A program made the position numbers and the translations under genes. 9,160 bases of DNA from Lachnospiraceae bacterium UBA3772 (lineage in GTDB: Bacteria > Bacillota > Clostridia > Lachnospirales > Lachnospiraceae). The stretch covers positions 1 to 9,160 of the forward strand of contig DFFQ01000167.1 in the NCBI GenBank assembly GCA_002371025.1, given 5' to 3'. The stretch's first letter is position 1. Each line of letters begins with the position of its first letter. The notes under the pieces were generated by a model that was not told where the DNA came from, did not search any database, and saw only the letters and a list, made by a program, of their open reading frames with translations. This document shows, piece by piece, positions 1-6,689 of this stretch.

Positions 1-19
1 ACTACACTTTTATGGTACT

Positions 20-66
20 AAAAAGCAGGACCGTTGGTTCTTTATGAACCATCAGTCCTGTTTTTT
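20..66 (-). terminator. Intrinsic terminator after the LacI-family gene, possibly bidirectional
   Basis: CAGGAC at 26-31 pairs with GTCCTG at 55-60, and the inner stem TGGTTC (35-40) pairs with GAACCA (46-51) around a 5-nt loop, with a small internal loop between the two stems. On the minus strand the hairpin is followed by TTTTT (complement of 20-24). It lies about 30 bp beyond the stop of the regulator gene and closes the four-gene operon. On the plus strand the same hairpin is followed by six T (61-66), so it could also stop transcription arriving from the left, outside the window. Confidence 0.85.
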
Positions 67-95
67 ACGTAAGTTATGTTTTTTCACGCCCTTTA

Positions 96-1070
96 TTATC
101 TTATTACAAGATTATAACCCAACTTAACCTCTTCAAGAGGAATAGAATTATCATTTATCAATGTTAGCAGCATCTTTGCTCCCAAGGAACCGCTGTCTTC
201 ATAAGAATAATGTATAGTATATATCCTGTGTCCTGCAATGTCTGTTAATGAAGAATCTCCAACTCCAGTGATAAGAACATCTTCAGGTACTTTAATATTA
301 TGAGCTAACAGGGCTTTCATTGCTCCCACTGCTATCTCATCAGTGGCACATATAAGAGCATCCAACTGACTGTAATTACGATATATCTCTTCTGCCGCAT
401 CAAATCCTGCCTCCATGGTAAAACTATCAGCAGTCTCTATATACATATTCTCCTGTTTTAATCCAGCCTCTTTAAGAGCATCTAAAAATCCTTCATGTCT
501 GTCATATCCGACAGCTTTATCAGCCTGCATAACGCCTATATATCCAATTCTTCTTCTGCCTTCAGCTACAACTTTCTTTGTCATATCATGAATAGCACCA
601 TAGTCATTATGATATACACATGCATATCCAGGGAATTTCTGTCCAACTACAACAACAGGGATCCTCATTTTTTTCATAGCTGATTTATGCTCTTTAGTAA
701 AGACAGTTCCTACAAGGATAACTCCATCAACCTGTGCATCATTAAAAGCCTTAAGATATTCTACTTCCTTCTTGTAATCATTCTGGGTTACAGCAAGAAG
801 CATATGATATCCCGTCTCATTCAGAACACTTAAGATTCCTTCAACTACACTGCCTATGGAATGAGATGCCATCTTAGGAGTTATGACTCCTATTATCATT
901 GACTTTTTAGTTCTAAGCATCTGAGCCTGAACCGAAGGTCTGTATCCTGTTTCTTTTACAACCTTCTCAATTCTCTCCCTTTTCTCACTTGAAATATAGC
1001 CATTATTAAAATAACGGGATACGGCCGCATTGGATACTCCTGCAAGCTTCGCTATATCAGAAATATTCAT
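96..1070 (-). CDS. scrR: LacI-family transcriptional regulator, probable sucrose operon repressor
   Basis: A 324-residue LacI/GalR-type repressor that should bind operator DNA as a dimer and release it on binding a sugar ligand. Residues 1-25 form the helix-turn-helix (ISDIAKLAGVS, then NAAVSRYFNNG). Residues 44-56 are the hinge (YRPSVQAQMLRTKK), with Leu52 at the usual minor-groove leucine position; the common Arg of the ARxL hinge is Gln50. From about residue 58 a periplasmic-binding-like domain follows (IIGVITP, DGVILVGT, RRRIGYIGV, ALICATDEIAVGAM, ITGVGD). The ATG start is preceded by GGAGG seven bases upstream. It is the last gene of the operon, 49 bp after the GH13 gene, so it probably controls its own synthesis through the operators at 5345-5379. 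The NNGYIS segment and the carboxy-terminal LGYNLV resemble sucrose regulators (ScrR) of Firmicutes. Ligand and operator assignment are inferred from context. Confidence 0.9.
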   Translation of the reverse strand: MNISDIAKLAGVSNAAVSRYFNNGYISSEKRERIEKVVKETGYRPSVQAQMLRTKKSMIIGVITPKMASHSIGSVVEGILSVLNETGYHMLLAVTQNDYKKEVEYLKAFNDAQVDGVILVGTVFTKEHKSAMKKMRIPVVVVGQKFPGYACVYHNDYGAIHDMTKKVVAEGRRRIGYIGVMQADKAVGYDRHEGFLDALKEAGLKQENMYIETADSFTMEAGFDAAEEIYRNYSQLDALICATDEIAVGAMKALLAHNIKVPEDVLITGVGDSSLTDIAGHRIYTIHYSYEDSGSLGAKMLLTLINDNSIPLEEVKLGYNLVIR

Positions 1071-1119
1071 TTCTCATCCTCCATAAATATTAAAACTGCG
1101 CCCGCCAATAAATACATCT

Positions 1120-2949
1120 TTAAACTTCATCCTTTTTTAAATAATAGAAGCTATAAGCCGGAATGTCTACACCTTTTGCTAACATTTTCTTACCGCTTAT
1201 AAGATCTGTATACCAACCATCATCTTCGTTTATCCATGCTGTCTGATCATTTTCACTAAAATTGAATATGCCTATTATCTTTTCTCCATCCAGATATCTT
1301 CCAATGGCTAAAACTTCCTTTGTCCAGGTTTCAAGAGTCCAGGTATCCGCCTTAGAATCGAAAGCCTTCTCCTGCTTTCTTATTTCTTCTAACTGATTCA
1401 GAGCATTAAAGATCCTTCCCTGAACACTGTTACTTACATCTATTTTTTCAGCAGCTTTCCAATCCATCTTTCCTCTATGGATGTATCTTGAATCTGCCGC
1501 TTTTTTAGGATCTTTCTTATATGAATAGTCATTTACCTGTCCTATTTCATCACCGCTGTAAATAACAGGAATTCCCGACTGCATAAACATATAAGCATGA
1601 AGCATCACATCAAGATGTATAGCCTGAGTCATCATATCCTTATCAGCCTCAAACCCGGCTCTTTCCACACCGCACATAGAAGCTGTAGTACCACAGAATC
1701 TGGCATCCTGTGTTACAGGATCATCATTATAAAGTTCCCCTCTGGAATTACTGTTTCCTGCATAACCTCTGAAATAATCATTTAAGTATCTCTTATGTGG
1801 GACTTCCTGCATACCATAGTTTAAAAGTGTAGGATAATCCAGTCCCCATCCGATATCATCATGACATCTGAGATAATTTAAAAATGTATACTGTTTGGGA
1901 AGTGCATTTACACTATCCAGCTGTTTTTTCAAAAGTCTTACATCCCTTGTGGCAACAGTATGCCAGGTGGTTGCCATCGTAGTAACATTATAAAGCATAT
2001 GGCATTCCGGTTTATCCACAGTTCCAAAATAAGGAACAACTTTTGATGGTTCCATTACTACTTCTCCAAGTAAAAGAACTCCCGGACAAACAATCTCCCC
2101 TATTATCCTCATCATTCTTACAAGAGTATGAACATGAGGCAGATTTCTGCAGGTTGTATATAACTCCTTCCAGATATAAGGAACTGCATCCAGTCTCATA
2201 ACATCTATTCCCTGATTTGCAAGGAAAAGGAAATTATACATCATCTCATTGAATACCCTTGGATTCTTATAATTAAGATCCCACTGATATGGGTAAAATG
2301 TGGTCATTACATAATGACGAGCCTCTTCACACCATGTGAAATTTCCCGGCGCAGATGTTGGAAAAACCTGAGGGACTGTCTCATCATATTTTTTAGGAAT
2401 ATAATCACTATCGTAGAAGAAATATCTACTCATATATTCCCCGTCTCCTTTGCGAGCCTTAACTGCCCACTCATGATCCTCCGATGTATGATTCATAACG
2501 AAATCCATACAAAGATTGATATTTTTCTTATGACATACCTTTGAAAGATGGCTTAAATCTGCCATTTTACCTAAGTCAGGTCTAACCTTTCTAAAATCCG
2601 ATACTGCATATCCTCCGTCAGACCTGCCCTCAGGAGTATCAAGAAATGGCATAAGGTGAATATAATTAACGTTACACTTCTCTATATAATCAAGTTTTTC
2701 TTCCACACCCTTGATATTACCGGCAAAATTATCTATATAAAGCATCATGCCCAGCATATCATTTCCCTTATACCACTCTGGATCTGCTTCTCTTTTTTCA
2801 TCGATTTTCTTTAAATAAGCTTCTCTCTTATTGTAGAATACTTCAATCTTTTCAATAAGCTCAGCAAACATGGAACTATTATTATAAAGTTCCATGTAAA
2901 GCCATTTCAGCTCATCAACTCTTTCAACTAATCTGCTTTTAAAATCCAT
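1120..2949 (-). CDS. Amylosucrase-family glycoside hydrolase (GH13 subfamily 4)
   Basis: A 609-residue alpha-amylase superfamily enzyme close in length and layout to Neisseria amylosucrase (about 636 residues): a helical amino-terminal region (1-60), a (beta/alpha)8 barrel with inserted domains (65-530) and a carboxy-terminal beta domain (about 535-607). Catalytic residues are visible: Asp254 nucleophile (VMRLDAVPYIW), Glu296 acid/base (LLLGEVV) and Asp364 transition-state stabiliser (RCHDDIGW). Asp111 (SDGGYAVS) and Arg488 (DSRYIHR) match the pair that closes the bottom of the amylosucrase glucose pocket; His154, Phe218 and Arg252 are also kept. Family enzymes split sucrose and either transfer glucose to an alpha-1,4-glucan or to water. 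It is cytoplasmic (no signal peptide), starts at ATG with AAGGGAG upstream, and lies 31 bp after the HPr gene. Downstream of a PTS its substrate would be sucrose-6-phosphate, which this pocket would not be expected to fit. Amylosucrase, sucrose hydrolase and a phospho-sucrose enzyme all remain possible. Confidence 0.88.
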   Translation of the reverse strand: MDFKSRLVERVDELKWLYMELYNNSSMFAELIEKIEVFYNKREAYLKKIDEKREADPEWYKGNDMLGMMLYIDNFAGNIKGVEEKLDYIEKCNVNYIHLMPFLDTPEGRSDGGYAVSDFRKVRPDLGKMADLSHLSKVCHKKNINLCMDFVMNHTSEDHEWAVKARKGDGEYMSRYFFYDSDYIPKKYDETVPQVFPTSAPGNFTWCEEARHYVMTTFYPYQWDLNYKNPRVFNEMMYNFLFLANQGIDVMRLDAVPYIWKELYTTCRNLPHVHTLVRMMRIIGEIVCPGVLLLGEVVMEPSKVVPYFGTVDKPECHMLYNVTTMATTWHTVATRDVRLLKKQLDSVNALPKQYTFLNYLRCHDDIGWGLDYPTLLNYGMQEVPHKRYLNDYFRGYAGNSNSRGELYNDDPVTQDARFCGTTASMCGVERAGFEADKDMMTQAIHLDVMLHAYMFMQSGIPVIYSGDEIGQVNDYSYKKDPKKAADSRYIHRGKMDWKAAEKIDVSNSVQGRIFNALNQLEEIRKQEKAFDSKADTWTLETWTKEVLAIGRYLDGEKIIGIFNFSENDQTAWINEDDGWYTDLISGKKMLAKGVDIPAYSFYYLKKDEV

Positions 2950-2980
2950 ATTTATCTCCCTTATTCAATAGACAAAGGAT

Positions 2981-3238
2981 TTAGAGGTTCTCCTGAAAGA
3001 ATTTCTTAATTTCTGCTACAGCTGTTTCTTCGTCTTCTCCTTCGACACAAACAACTACCTCACTACCCTTTTTAACTCCCAGTCCTATCAGCCCCATAAC
3101 TCCCGTTAATTTTGCTTCATTTCCGTTGAATTTGATCACTGACTTACTCTGAAACTGTTTTGCCACCTTTACAAGTAATCCTGCCGGTCTTGCATGAATA
3201 CCAACCTCATCTGTGATCACATAATTAAAACTCTGCAC
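2981..3238 (-). CDS. ptsH: HPr-type phosphocarrier protein lacking regulatory Ser46
   Basis: An 85-residue HPr, full length for the family. It carries phosphate from enzyme I to the EIIA domain of a PTS permease in the cytoplasm. His15 sits in the signature GIHARPAG with Arg17. The regulatory region reads KLTGVMGLIGLGVKKG; aligned with Bacillus HPr (LKSIMGVMSLGIAKG), position 46, the serine phosphorylated by HPr kinase, is Gly (codon GGA at 3101-3103), with Thr at 45. The start is GTG, with AAGGAGG ten bases upstream; an ATG between them is in another frame and soon hits a stop, and the GTG start gives exact HPr numbering. It lies 21 bp after the permease gene and 31 bp before the GH13 gene, so it is probably a dedicated paralogue of the housekeeping HPr. 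EI and the general HPr must be elsewhere in the genome. Confidence 0.92.
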   Translation of the reverse strand: MQSFNYVITDEVGIHARPAGLLVKVAKQFQSKSVIKFNGNEAKLTGVMGLIGLGVKKGSEVVVCVEGEDEETAVAEIKKFFQENL

Positions 3239-3259
3239 TTTAACATTTCCTCCTTATAT

Positions 3260-5293
3260 TTAGATTTCAAACATTTTATTTCCTACTTCTTCATCGCCCA
3301 TACCGATGATCTTAAAGTCAGGATAATCATCACTATTCGTTAATAAAACTGCTGTTGTTGTATCATATCCAGCTGCCTTGATCTTATCTATATCAAATGT
3401 CATTAACAGCTGCCCCTTTACTACTTTGTCCCCTTCAGCTACCTTCACCAAAAAGCCATCGCCATTCATCTTAACTGTATCAATGCCAACATGGATAAGT
3501 AGTTCCATATCATGGCTTCCGGTAATTCCAATGGCATGTCCTGTCTCTGCTACAGAAGAAATCTCACCATCAAATGGAGCATATACAGCACCTTCTTCTG
3601 GAACAACCCCAATACCTTGTCCCAGAATACCTGCTGCAAATGTTTCATCAGGAATCTCCTCATAAGAAATTGCCTTACCTTTTATAGGAATATATGCAGT
3701 TTTATCCTGTCCTTCTTCTTTAACTACGGTTTCAGTTGTATTTATATCTTCCGCTTTATCAGTCTCTACAGCATTATCAGCCTTTTCCTCATCACTTTCT
3801 TCCTTCCAGAAAAACCATGTAAGGATAAATGCAGCTCCTCCTGAAATAAGAAGAAGCACTGTATATAAACCATAATTATTTATGGTTAAATATCCCGGAA
3901 TACCTGTTACACCATAAGCTGTGGCACCAAGTTTAACAACAGCTCCAAAAATAGCTCCTAACGCCCCGCCTGCCATAGCGCATATAAATGGTCTCATAAA
4001 TCTGAAATTAACACCAAATATAGCCGGCTCTGTGATACCAAGGGCAGCTGAAAGAGATGAAGGAACTGCAACAGTCTTTGTTTTCATTTTTCTTGCTTTG
4101 ATACCAACAGCAAGACATGCACCAAACTGTGCGAAATTTGCCGCTGTAGCAATAGGCATCCATGTATTAAGTCCTCCGGAAGCAAGCATTCCAGACTCAA
4201 TAACGTTATACATATGATGAAGTCCCATAACAACTGTAAGTGGATACAGAGCTCCCATTACCATGGCACCCACTGGAAGCTGGACAAGCCACTTGGCTCC
4301 CTCAAGTACCCAGGACTCAAGATTTGCAAATACTGGTCCTATAACTACAAATGTAGCAAGAGCTGTTAAAAATACAGTAACAAGAGGTACTACAAAAAGA
4401 TCTATCATCTCTGGAACATGCTTATGAAGCCATTTCTCAATCTTACACATAAGCCATACAGCAATGATCACCGGAATTACGTGACCCTGATAACCATGTC
4501 TGGCTATAGATCCAAGTGTATAACCACCGATCTTTATCGTTCCAAACAGATCCCATCCCGGAATTGCAGGAATCGAAAGTCCCGATGTCCCCCAGGTCCA
4601 TGCCGGATTCGCCGCTAACTGCTGAGCTTCATAAACATAAGGATTTACTCCATTTATAGGGATCATAAAGAATTTATATATATTTTCAATAGAAGCTACG
4701 TTCCATCCATTAAGGAGCGCGCCGTGAACCATCATAAGTCCTATAACTGCTCCAAGGAATATATTTCCGCCAAATACTCTGGATGCAGATATAGCAACAA
4801 TAACAGGAAGAAAAGCAAATGCCGTATTTGCGATCATATCCAGGAAGCTGTACCACCCTGATCCTTGAAATGCCGGTATCGCTTTACCTAGTGCTTCAAC
4901 AATGCCCATCATAAGACCAGACGCAACAATAGCCGGAAGAATAGGCACAAATACATCCCCTACTGATTTAAGGGCCCTCTTCCATGCTGGTGCTTTTGCC
5001 GCTGCCGCTGCTTTAACATCATCTTTAGTTGCTGCTGTCATTCCAGATATCTTAAGGAATTCATCATATACTTTATTAACTGTTCCTGTACCAATGATCA
5101 GCTGGAGCTGTCCATTAGACTCGAACATTCCCTTAACTCCATCAATATCTTCAAGAGTCTTCTTATTTATCTTGCTATTATCCGCAATAACAAGTCTGAG
5201 ACGAGTTGCACAATGTGCAGCCTGAAGTATATTCTCTCTACCTCCAAGATTATCGTAAATTTCCTTGGCGCATTTGTTATAATCCAACGCCAT
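3260..5293 (-). CDS. scrA: PTS permease EIIBCA, sucrose type
   Basis: A 677-residue membrane permease that takes up and phosphorylates a sugar, most likely sucrose to sucrose-6-phosphate. Domain order: EIIB (1-85) with phospho-Cys28 in HCATRLRL; EIIC (about 105-497), strongly hydrophobic, with GYQGHVIPVIIA, VMGLHHMYNVIE and the GITEPAIFGVN motif; an acidic Glu/Asp/Thr-rich linker (498-532); EIIA (about 533-677) with His586 (TGHAIGI) and phospho-His601 (LLIHVGIDTV). The EIIB and EIIC motifs resemble ScrA/SacP of Firmicutes more than trehalose or beta-glucoside permeases. The fused EIIA makes it self-contained apart from EI and HPr. The reading frame opens 15 bases earlier at a TTG, but that would put the ribosome site AAGGAGG (5298-5304) inside the gene, so the ATG at 5293 is preferred. 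It is first in the operon, about 90 nt after the predicted transcription start. Sugar specificity is inferred. Confidence 0.92.
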   Translation of the reverse strand: MALDYNKCAKEIYDNLGGRENILQAAHCATRLRLVIADNSKINKKTLEDIDGVKGMFESNGQLQLIIGTGTVNKVYDEFLKISGMTAATKDDVKAAAAAKAPAWKRALKSVGDVFVPILPAIVASGLMMGIVEALGKAIPAFQGSGWYSFLDMIANTAFAFLPVIVAISASRVFGGNIFLGAVIGLMMVHGALLNGWNVASIENIYKFFMIPINGVNPYVYEAQQLAANPAWTWGTSGLSIPAIPGWDLFGTIKIGGYTLGSIARHGYQGHVIPVIIAVWLMCKIEKWLHKHVPEMIDLFVVPLVTVFLTALATFVVIGPVFANLESWVLEGAKWLVQLPVGAMVMGALYPLTVVMGLHHMYNVIESGMLASGGLNTWMPIATAANFAQFGACLAVGIKARKMKTKTVAVPSSLSAALGITEPAIFGVNFRFMRPFICAMAGGALGAIFGAVVKLGATAYGVTGIPGYLTINNYGLYTVLLLISGGAAFILTWFFWKEESDEEKADNAVETDKAEDINTTETVVKEEGQDKTAYIPIKGKAISYEEIPDETFAAGILGQGIGVVPEEGAVYAPFDGEISSVAETGHAIGITGSHDMELLIHVGIDTVKMNGDGFLVKVAEGDKVVKGQLLMTFDIDKIKAAGYDTTTAVLLTNSDDYPDFKIIGMGDEEVGNKMFEI

Positions 5294-5344
5294 ATTTCCT
5301 CCTTCCAAGTGAGTGAATCACATTACTTTTTTCATATTCTCTCA

Positions 5345-5379
5345 GAAATCGTTTTGCAACAAATATGTAAACGATTTCA
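5345..5379 (-). promoter_or_regulatory. Twin inverted LacI/CcpA-type operators
   Basis: GAAATCGTTT (5345-5354) and AAACGATTTC (5369-5378) are an exact 10-bp inverted pair with a 14-bp spacer. Each has the central CG typical of LacI-family operators, and the two centres (5350/5351 and 5372/5373) are 22 bp apart, about two helical turns. The right copy with flanks (5365-5380) fits 15 of 16 positions of the Bacillus CRE consensus WTGNNARCGNWWWCAW, so CcpA might bind it as well. Both lie just downstream of the predicted -10 box, from about +8 to +41, where a bound repressor would block initiation or elongation. The likely binder is the LacI protein encoded at the end of the same operon. Confidence 0.75.
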
Positions 5380-5392
5380 CTTTGATAATTTG

Positions 5393-5421
5393 ATTATATT
5401 CTTTATAGAATATAGTGTAAA
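5393..5421 (-). promoter_or_regulatory. Sigma-A type promoter of the sucrose PTS operon
   Basis: On the minus strand TTTACA (5421-5416) is followed after exactly 17 bp by TATAAT (5398-5393). This is one mismatch from the ideal -35 and a perfect -10. Transcription should begin near 5386, giving a leader of about 90 nt. It is the only strong promoter I see for the four-gene operon. Confidence 0.8.
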
Positions 5422-5477
5422 TTGACTTATCCTATAACATTTCAAACTTTTTCTTGTGCACATCTAACATAATTTGT

Positions 5478-5514
5478 GTTTCATTTGTGAAACCCTTTTC
5501 ACATCTATTTCACA
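5478..5514. repeat. Phased TTTCACA heptamer cluster upstream of the operon promoter
   Basis: TGTGAAA (5486-5492) and TTTCACA (5497-5503, 5508-5514) begin exactly 11 bp apart, so one protein face would meet all three. The first two form a perfect 7-bp inverted repeat with a 4-bp spacer. An overlapping 6-bp inverted repeat, GTTTCA (5478-5483) with TGAAAC (5488-5493), extends the cluster. It lies 57 to 93 bp upstream of the -35 box. This suggests a regulator binding site; the protein is unknown. Confidence 0.5.
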
Positions 5515-5523
5515 ATATTTTGA

Positions 5524-5618
5524 GTCCCCTCTCGCCTGGTGGCTCGATGCCGGGCAGTCGCAAAGGTTCCTGCGTTTTGTGCAAGCACAACGCAGGAACT
5601 TTTGCTCGTTGCCTACGC
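5524..5618. repeat. GC-rich structured intergenic element
   Basis: This roughly 95-bp block is clearly richer in G+C than the AT-rich DNA around it. Its core is a long hairpin: 5560-5582 pairs with 5585-5605 through a 21-bp stem with one G-T wobble, a TT bulge and a tight loop. A smaller stem lies beside it: GCCTGG (5534-5539) with CCGGGC (5550-5555), again with one G-T wobble. The near-identical decamers GCTCGATGCC (5542-5551) and GCTCGTTGCC (5604-5613) flank the main stem in direct orientation. It sits between the terminator of the hydrolase gene and the control region of the sucrose operon, and upstream of that operon's promoter, so it is not part of the operon leader. It could be a dispersed palindromic repeat (REP/MITE-like) or a small structured RNA; I do not recognise a named family. 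Confidence 0.55.
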
Positions 5619-5664
5619 AAAAAAAATCCCAGAGATTTAAGATGACATCTTAAATCTCTGGGAT
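5619..5664 (-). terminator. Strong intrinsic terminator of the alpha/beta-hydrolase-fold gene
   Basis: A perfect 19-bp inverted repeat (5626-5644 with 5646-5664) separated by a single base is followed on the minus strand by eight T (complement of 5619-5626). It begins 6 bp after the stop codon of the hydrolase-fold gene. It should isolate that gene from the sucrose operon. There is no T run on the other side, so it looks one-directional. Confidence 0.95.
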
Positions 5665-5670
5665 AATAAA

Positions 5671-6603
5671 TTAATTCTTTAATAATTCTATTATCTTGTC
5701 ATAATCCTCATAAGCTTCAGGATATTTCCTATCTGCACAATAGTTATGCAGCACTCCATGTCTTATAACAAACTCTGCATTAACTCCGGCATTTTCAAAT
5801 TGTTCTTTATAGTTATCATACTTGCTGTAACATATCTCCTCATCACTATAAAAGAAATGGCTTTCGGGAAAATTATTAAGATTAAGATCTTCCCCTGTTA
5901 TCATATACTCCGGAACGCTTGGATTCTTCAATGTTGCCAGTTCTTTTATTTCAAGTATGTGTCTTAAAGAAGTAGAATAATCCTTTTTTTCTACTTCTTT
6001 CATCTTTTCCCACTCTGCTCTGTCCTTTGGAAATCCTCCTGGTGAAAGGAGTATCAGTTTCTTCGGCATAGGAACTGCTGTTTCCTTTTCATTATTATAT
6101 ACCAGAGTTTCTATGGCAAGGGTGGCTCCGGCCCCCATCCCATATAGATATATATTATTATGCCCTAACTGATTAACTTTCTTTAACGCTGAATATAGAA
6201 CTCTTACCACATCTCTGATGGAATAATTAGGAAGCAGCGGATATTTAGGAAGATATACATCATTACCTGTAATCTTACTAAGCTTCATAGCTCTGTCGTA
6301 ATCTAAAGAAGATGGTCTTAAAACAAAATGGGAATCATAAAAAAAGAGTATTGCATCCTTTGTACAGCTTTCCTCACCTATCTTAAACACATCAAACTGC
6401 TCATCATGCATCTGTCCATATCCAATCTCAACAGTAAGTTTATGTCTTTTAATTTTTTTAGGATCGAGGTTATTTGTTTTCTTATCCCTCTTCAGATTTA
6501 TATCCTTTATAACTTTCAGCTTATCTTCTCTTGGAAGAGCAAAAATTGCCCTTCTAGTATCAAGTTTAGACTGAAGCTTCTCAAATTGTAATTTAAAGCT
6601 CAT
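5671..6603 (-). CDS. Alpha/beta-hydrolase-fold protein with a glycine at the nucleophile position
   Basis: A 310-residue cytoplasmic protein without signal peptide or membrane segment. Its outline matches the alpha/beta hydrolase 3 (acetyl-esterase/HSL-like) family: AILFFYDSHF (84-93) where HGGG esterases carry the oxyanion loop, VYLPKYPLLP (116-125) where they have DYRLAPE, a nucleophile-elbow strand YLYGMGAGATLA (152-162), KLILLSPGGFP (182-192), a candidate acid near Asp239 (TGEDLNL) and His286 (GVLHNY). The elbow should read GxSxG but reads G-M-G-A-G, Gly157 replacing Ser (codon GGG at 6133-6135). The HGGG motif is also missing, so classical esterase activity is unlikely. The frame is intact, arguing for a kept non-catalytic or altered function rather than decay. 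The ATG at 6603 has GGGAGG seven bases upstream; a TTG 15 bases earlier would swallow that site. It lies 82 bp after the transglutaminase gene. Its biological role is unknown. Confidence 0.7.
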   Translation of the reverse strand: MSFKLQFEKLQSKLDTRRAIFALPREDKLKVIKDINLKRDKKTNNLDPKKIKRHKLTVEIGYGQMHDEQFDVFKIGEESCTKDAILFFYDSHFVLRPSSLDYDRAMKLSKITGNDVYLPKYPLLPNYSIRDVVRVLYSALKKVNQLGHNNIYLYGMGAGATLAIETLVYNNEKETAVPMPKKLILLSPGGFPKDRAEWEKMKEVEKKDYSTSLRHILEIKELATLKNPSVPEYMITGEDLNLNNFPESHFFYSDEEICYSKYDNYKEQFENAGVNAEFVIRHGVLHNYCADRKYPEAYEDYDKIIELLKN

Positions 6604-6659
6604 ATTTATTCCTCCCAATAACTAAAAAGGCAATCAATTCTTCGTATTAATATATCTTT

Positions 6660-6689
6660 ATTTTACTATATTTTTACTCACCTGTTCAA
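6660..6689 (-). promoter_or_regulatory. Possible promoter for the hydrolase-fold gene
   Basis: On the minus strand TTGAAC (6689-6684), overlapping the stop codon of the upstream transglutaminase gene, is followed after 18 bp by TAAAAT (6665-6660). The start would fall about 50 nt before the ATG. I see no terminator between the two genes, so read-through from upstream is also possible. Confidence 0.45.

Noticed and set aside
3921..5225. Plus-strand open frames of about 65-107 codons opposite the permease gene
   Set aside because: They are antisense to a clearly coding domain protein, lack ribosome sites and resemble no protein family.
5294..5386. Antiterminator (RAT/terminator) control of the sacP/licT kind in the permease leader
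   Set aside because: No terminator hairpin with a T run is present in the leader, and no antiterminator gene is in the window; the LacI operators explain control.
5486..5503. CRP site (TGTGA-N6-TCACA)
   Set aside because: The half-sites match, but the spacer is 8 rather than 6 bases, and cAMP-CRP control is not expected in this kind of organism.
5560..5605. The GC-rich hairpin as an intrinsic terminator
   Set aside because: Neither side carries a T run directly after the stem, and a complete terminator already lies beside it.
5454..5645. Plus-strand open frame of 63 codons across the intergenic region
   Set aside because: It starts at a TTG without a ribosome site and runs through the hairpin element and half of the terminator; the translation has no recognisable features.
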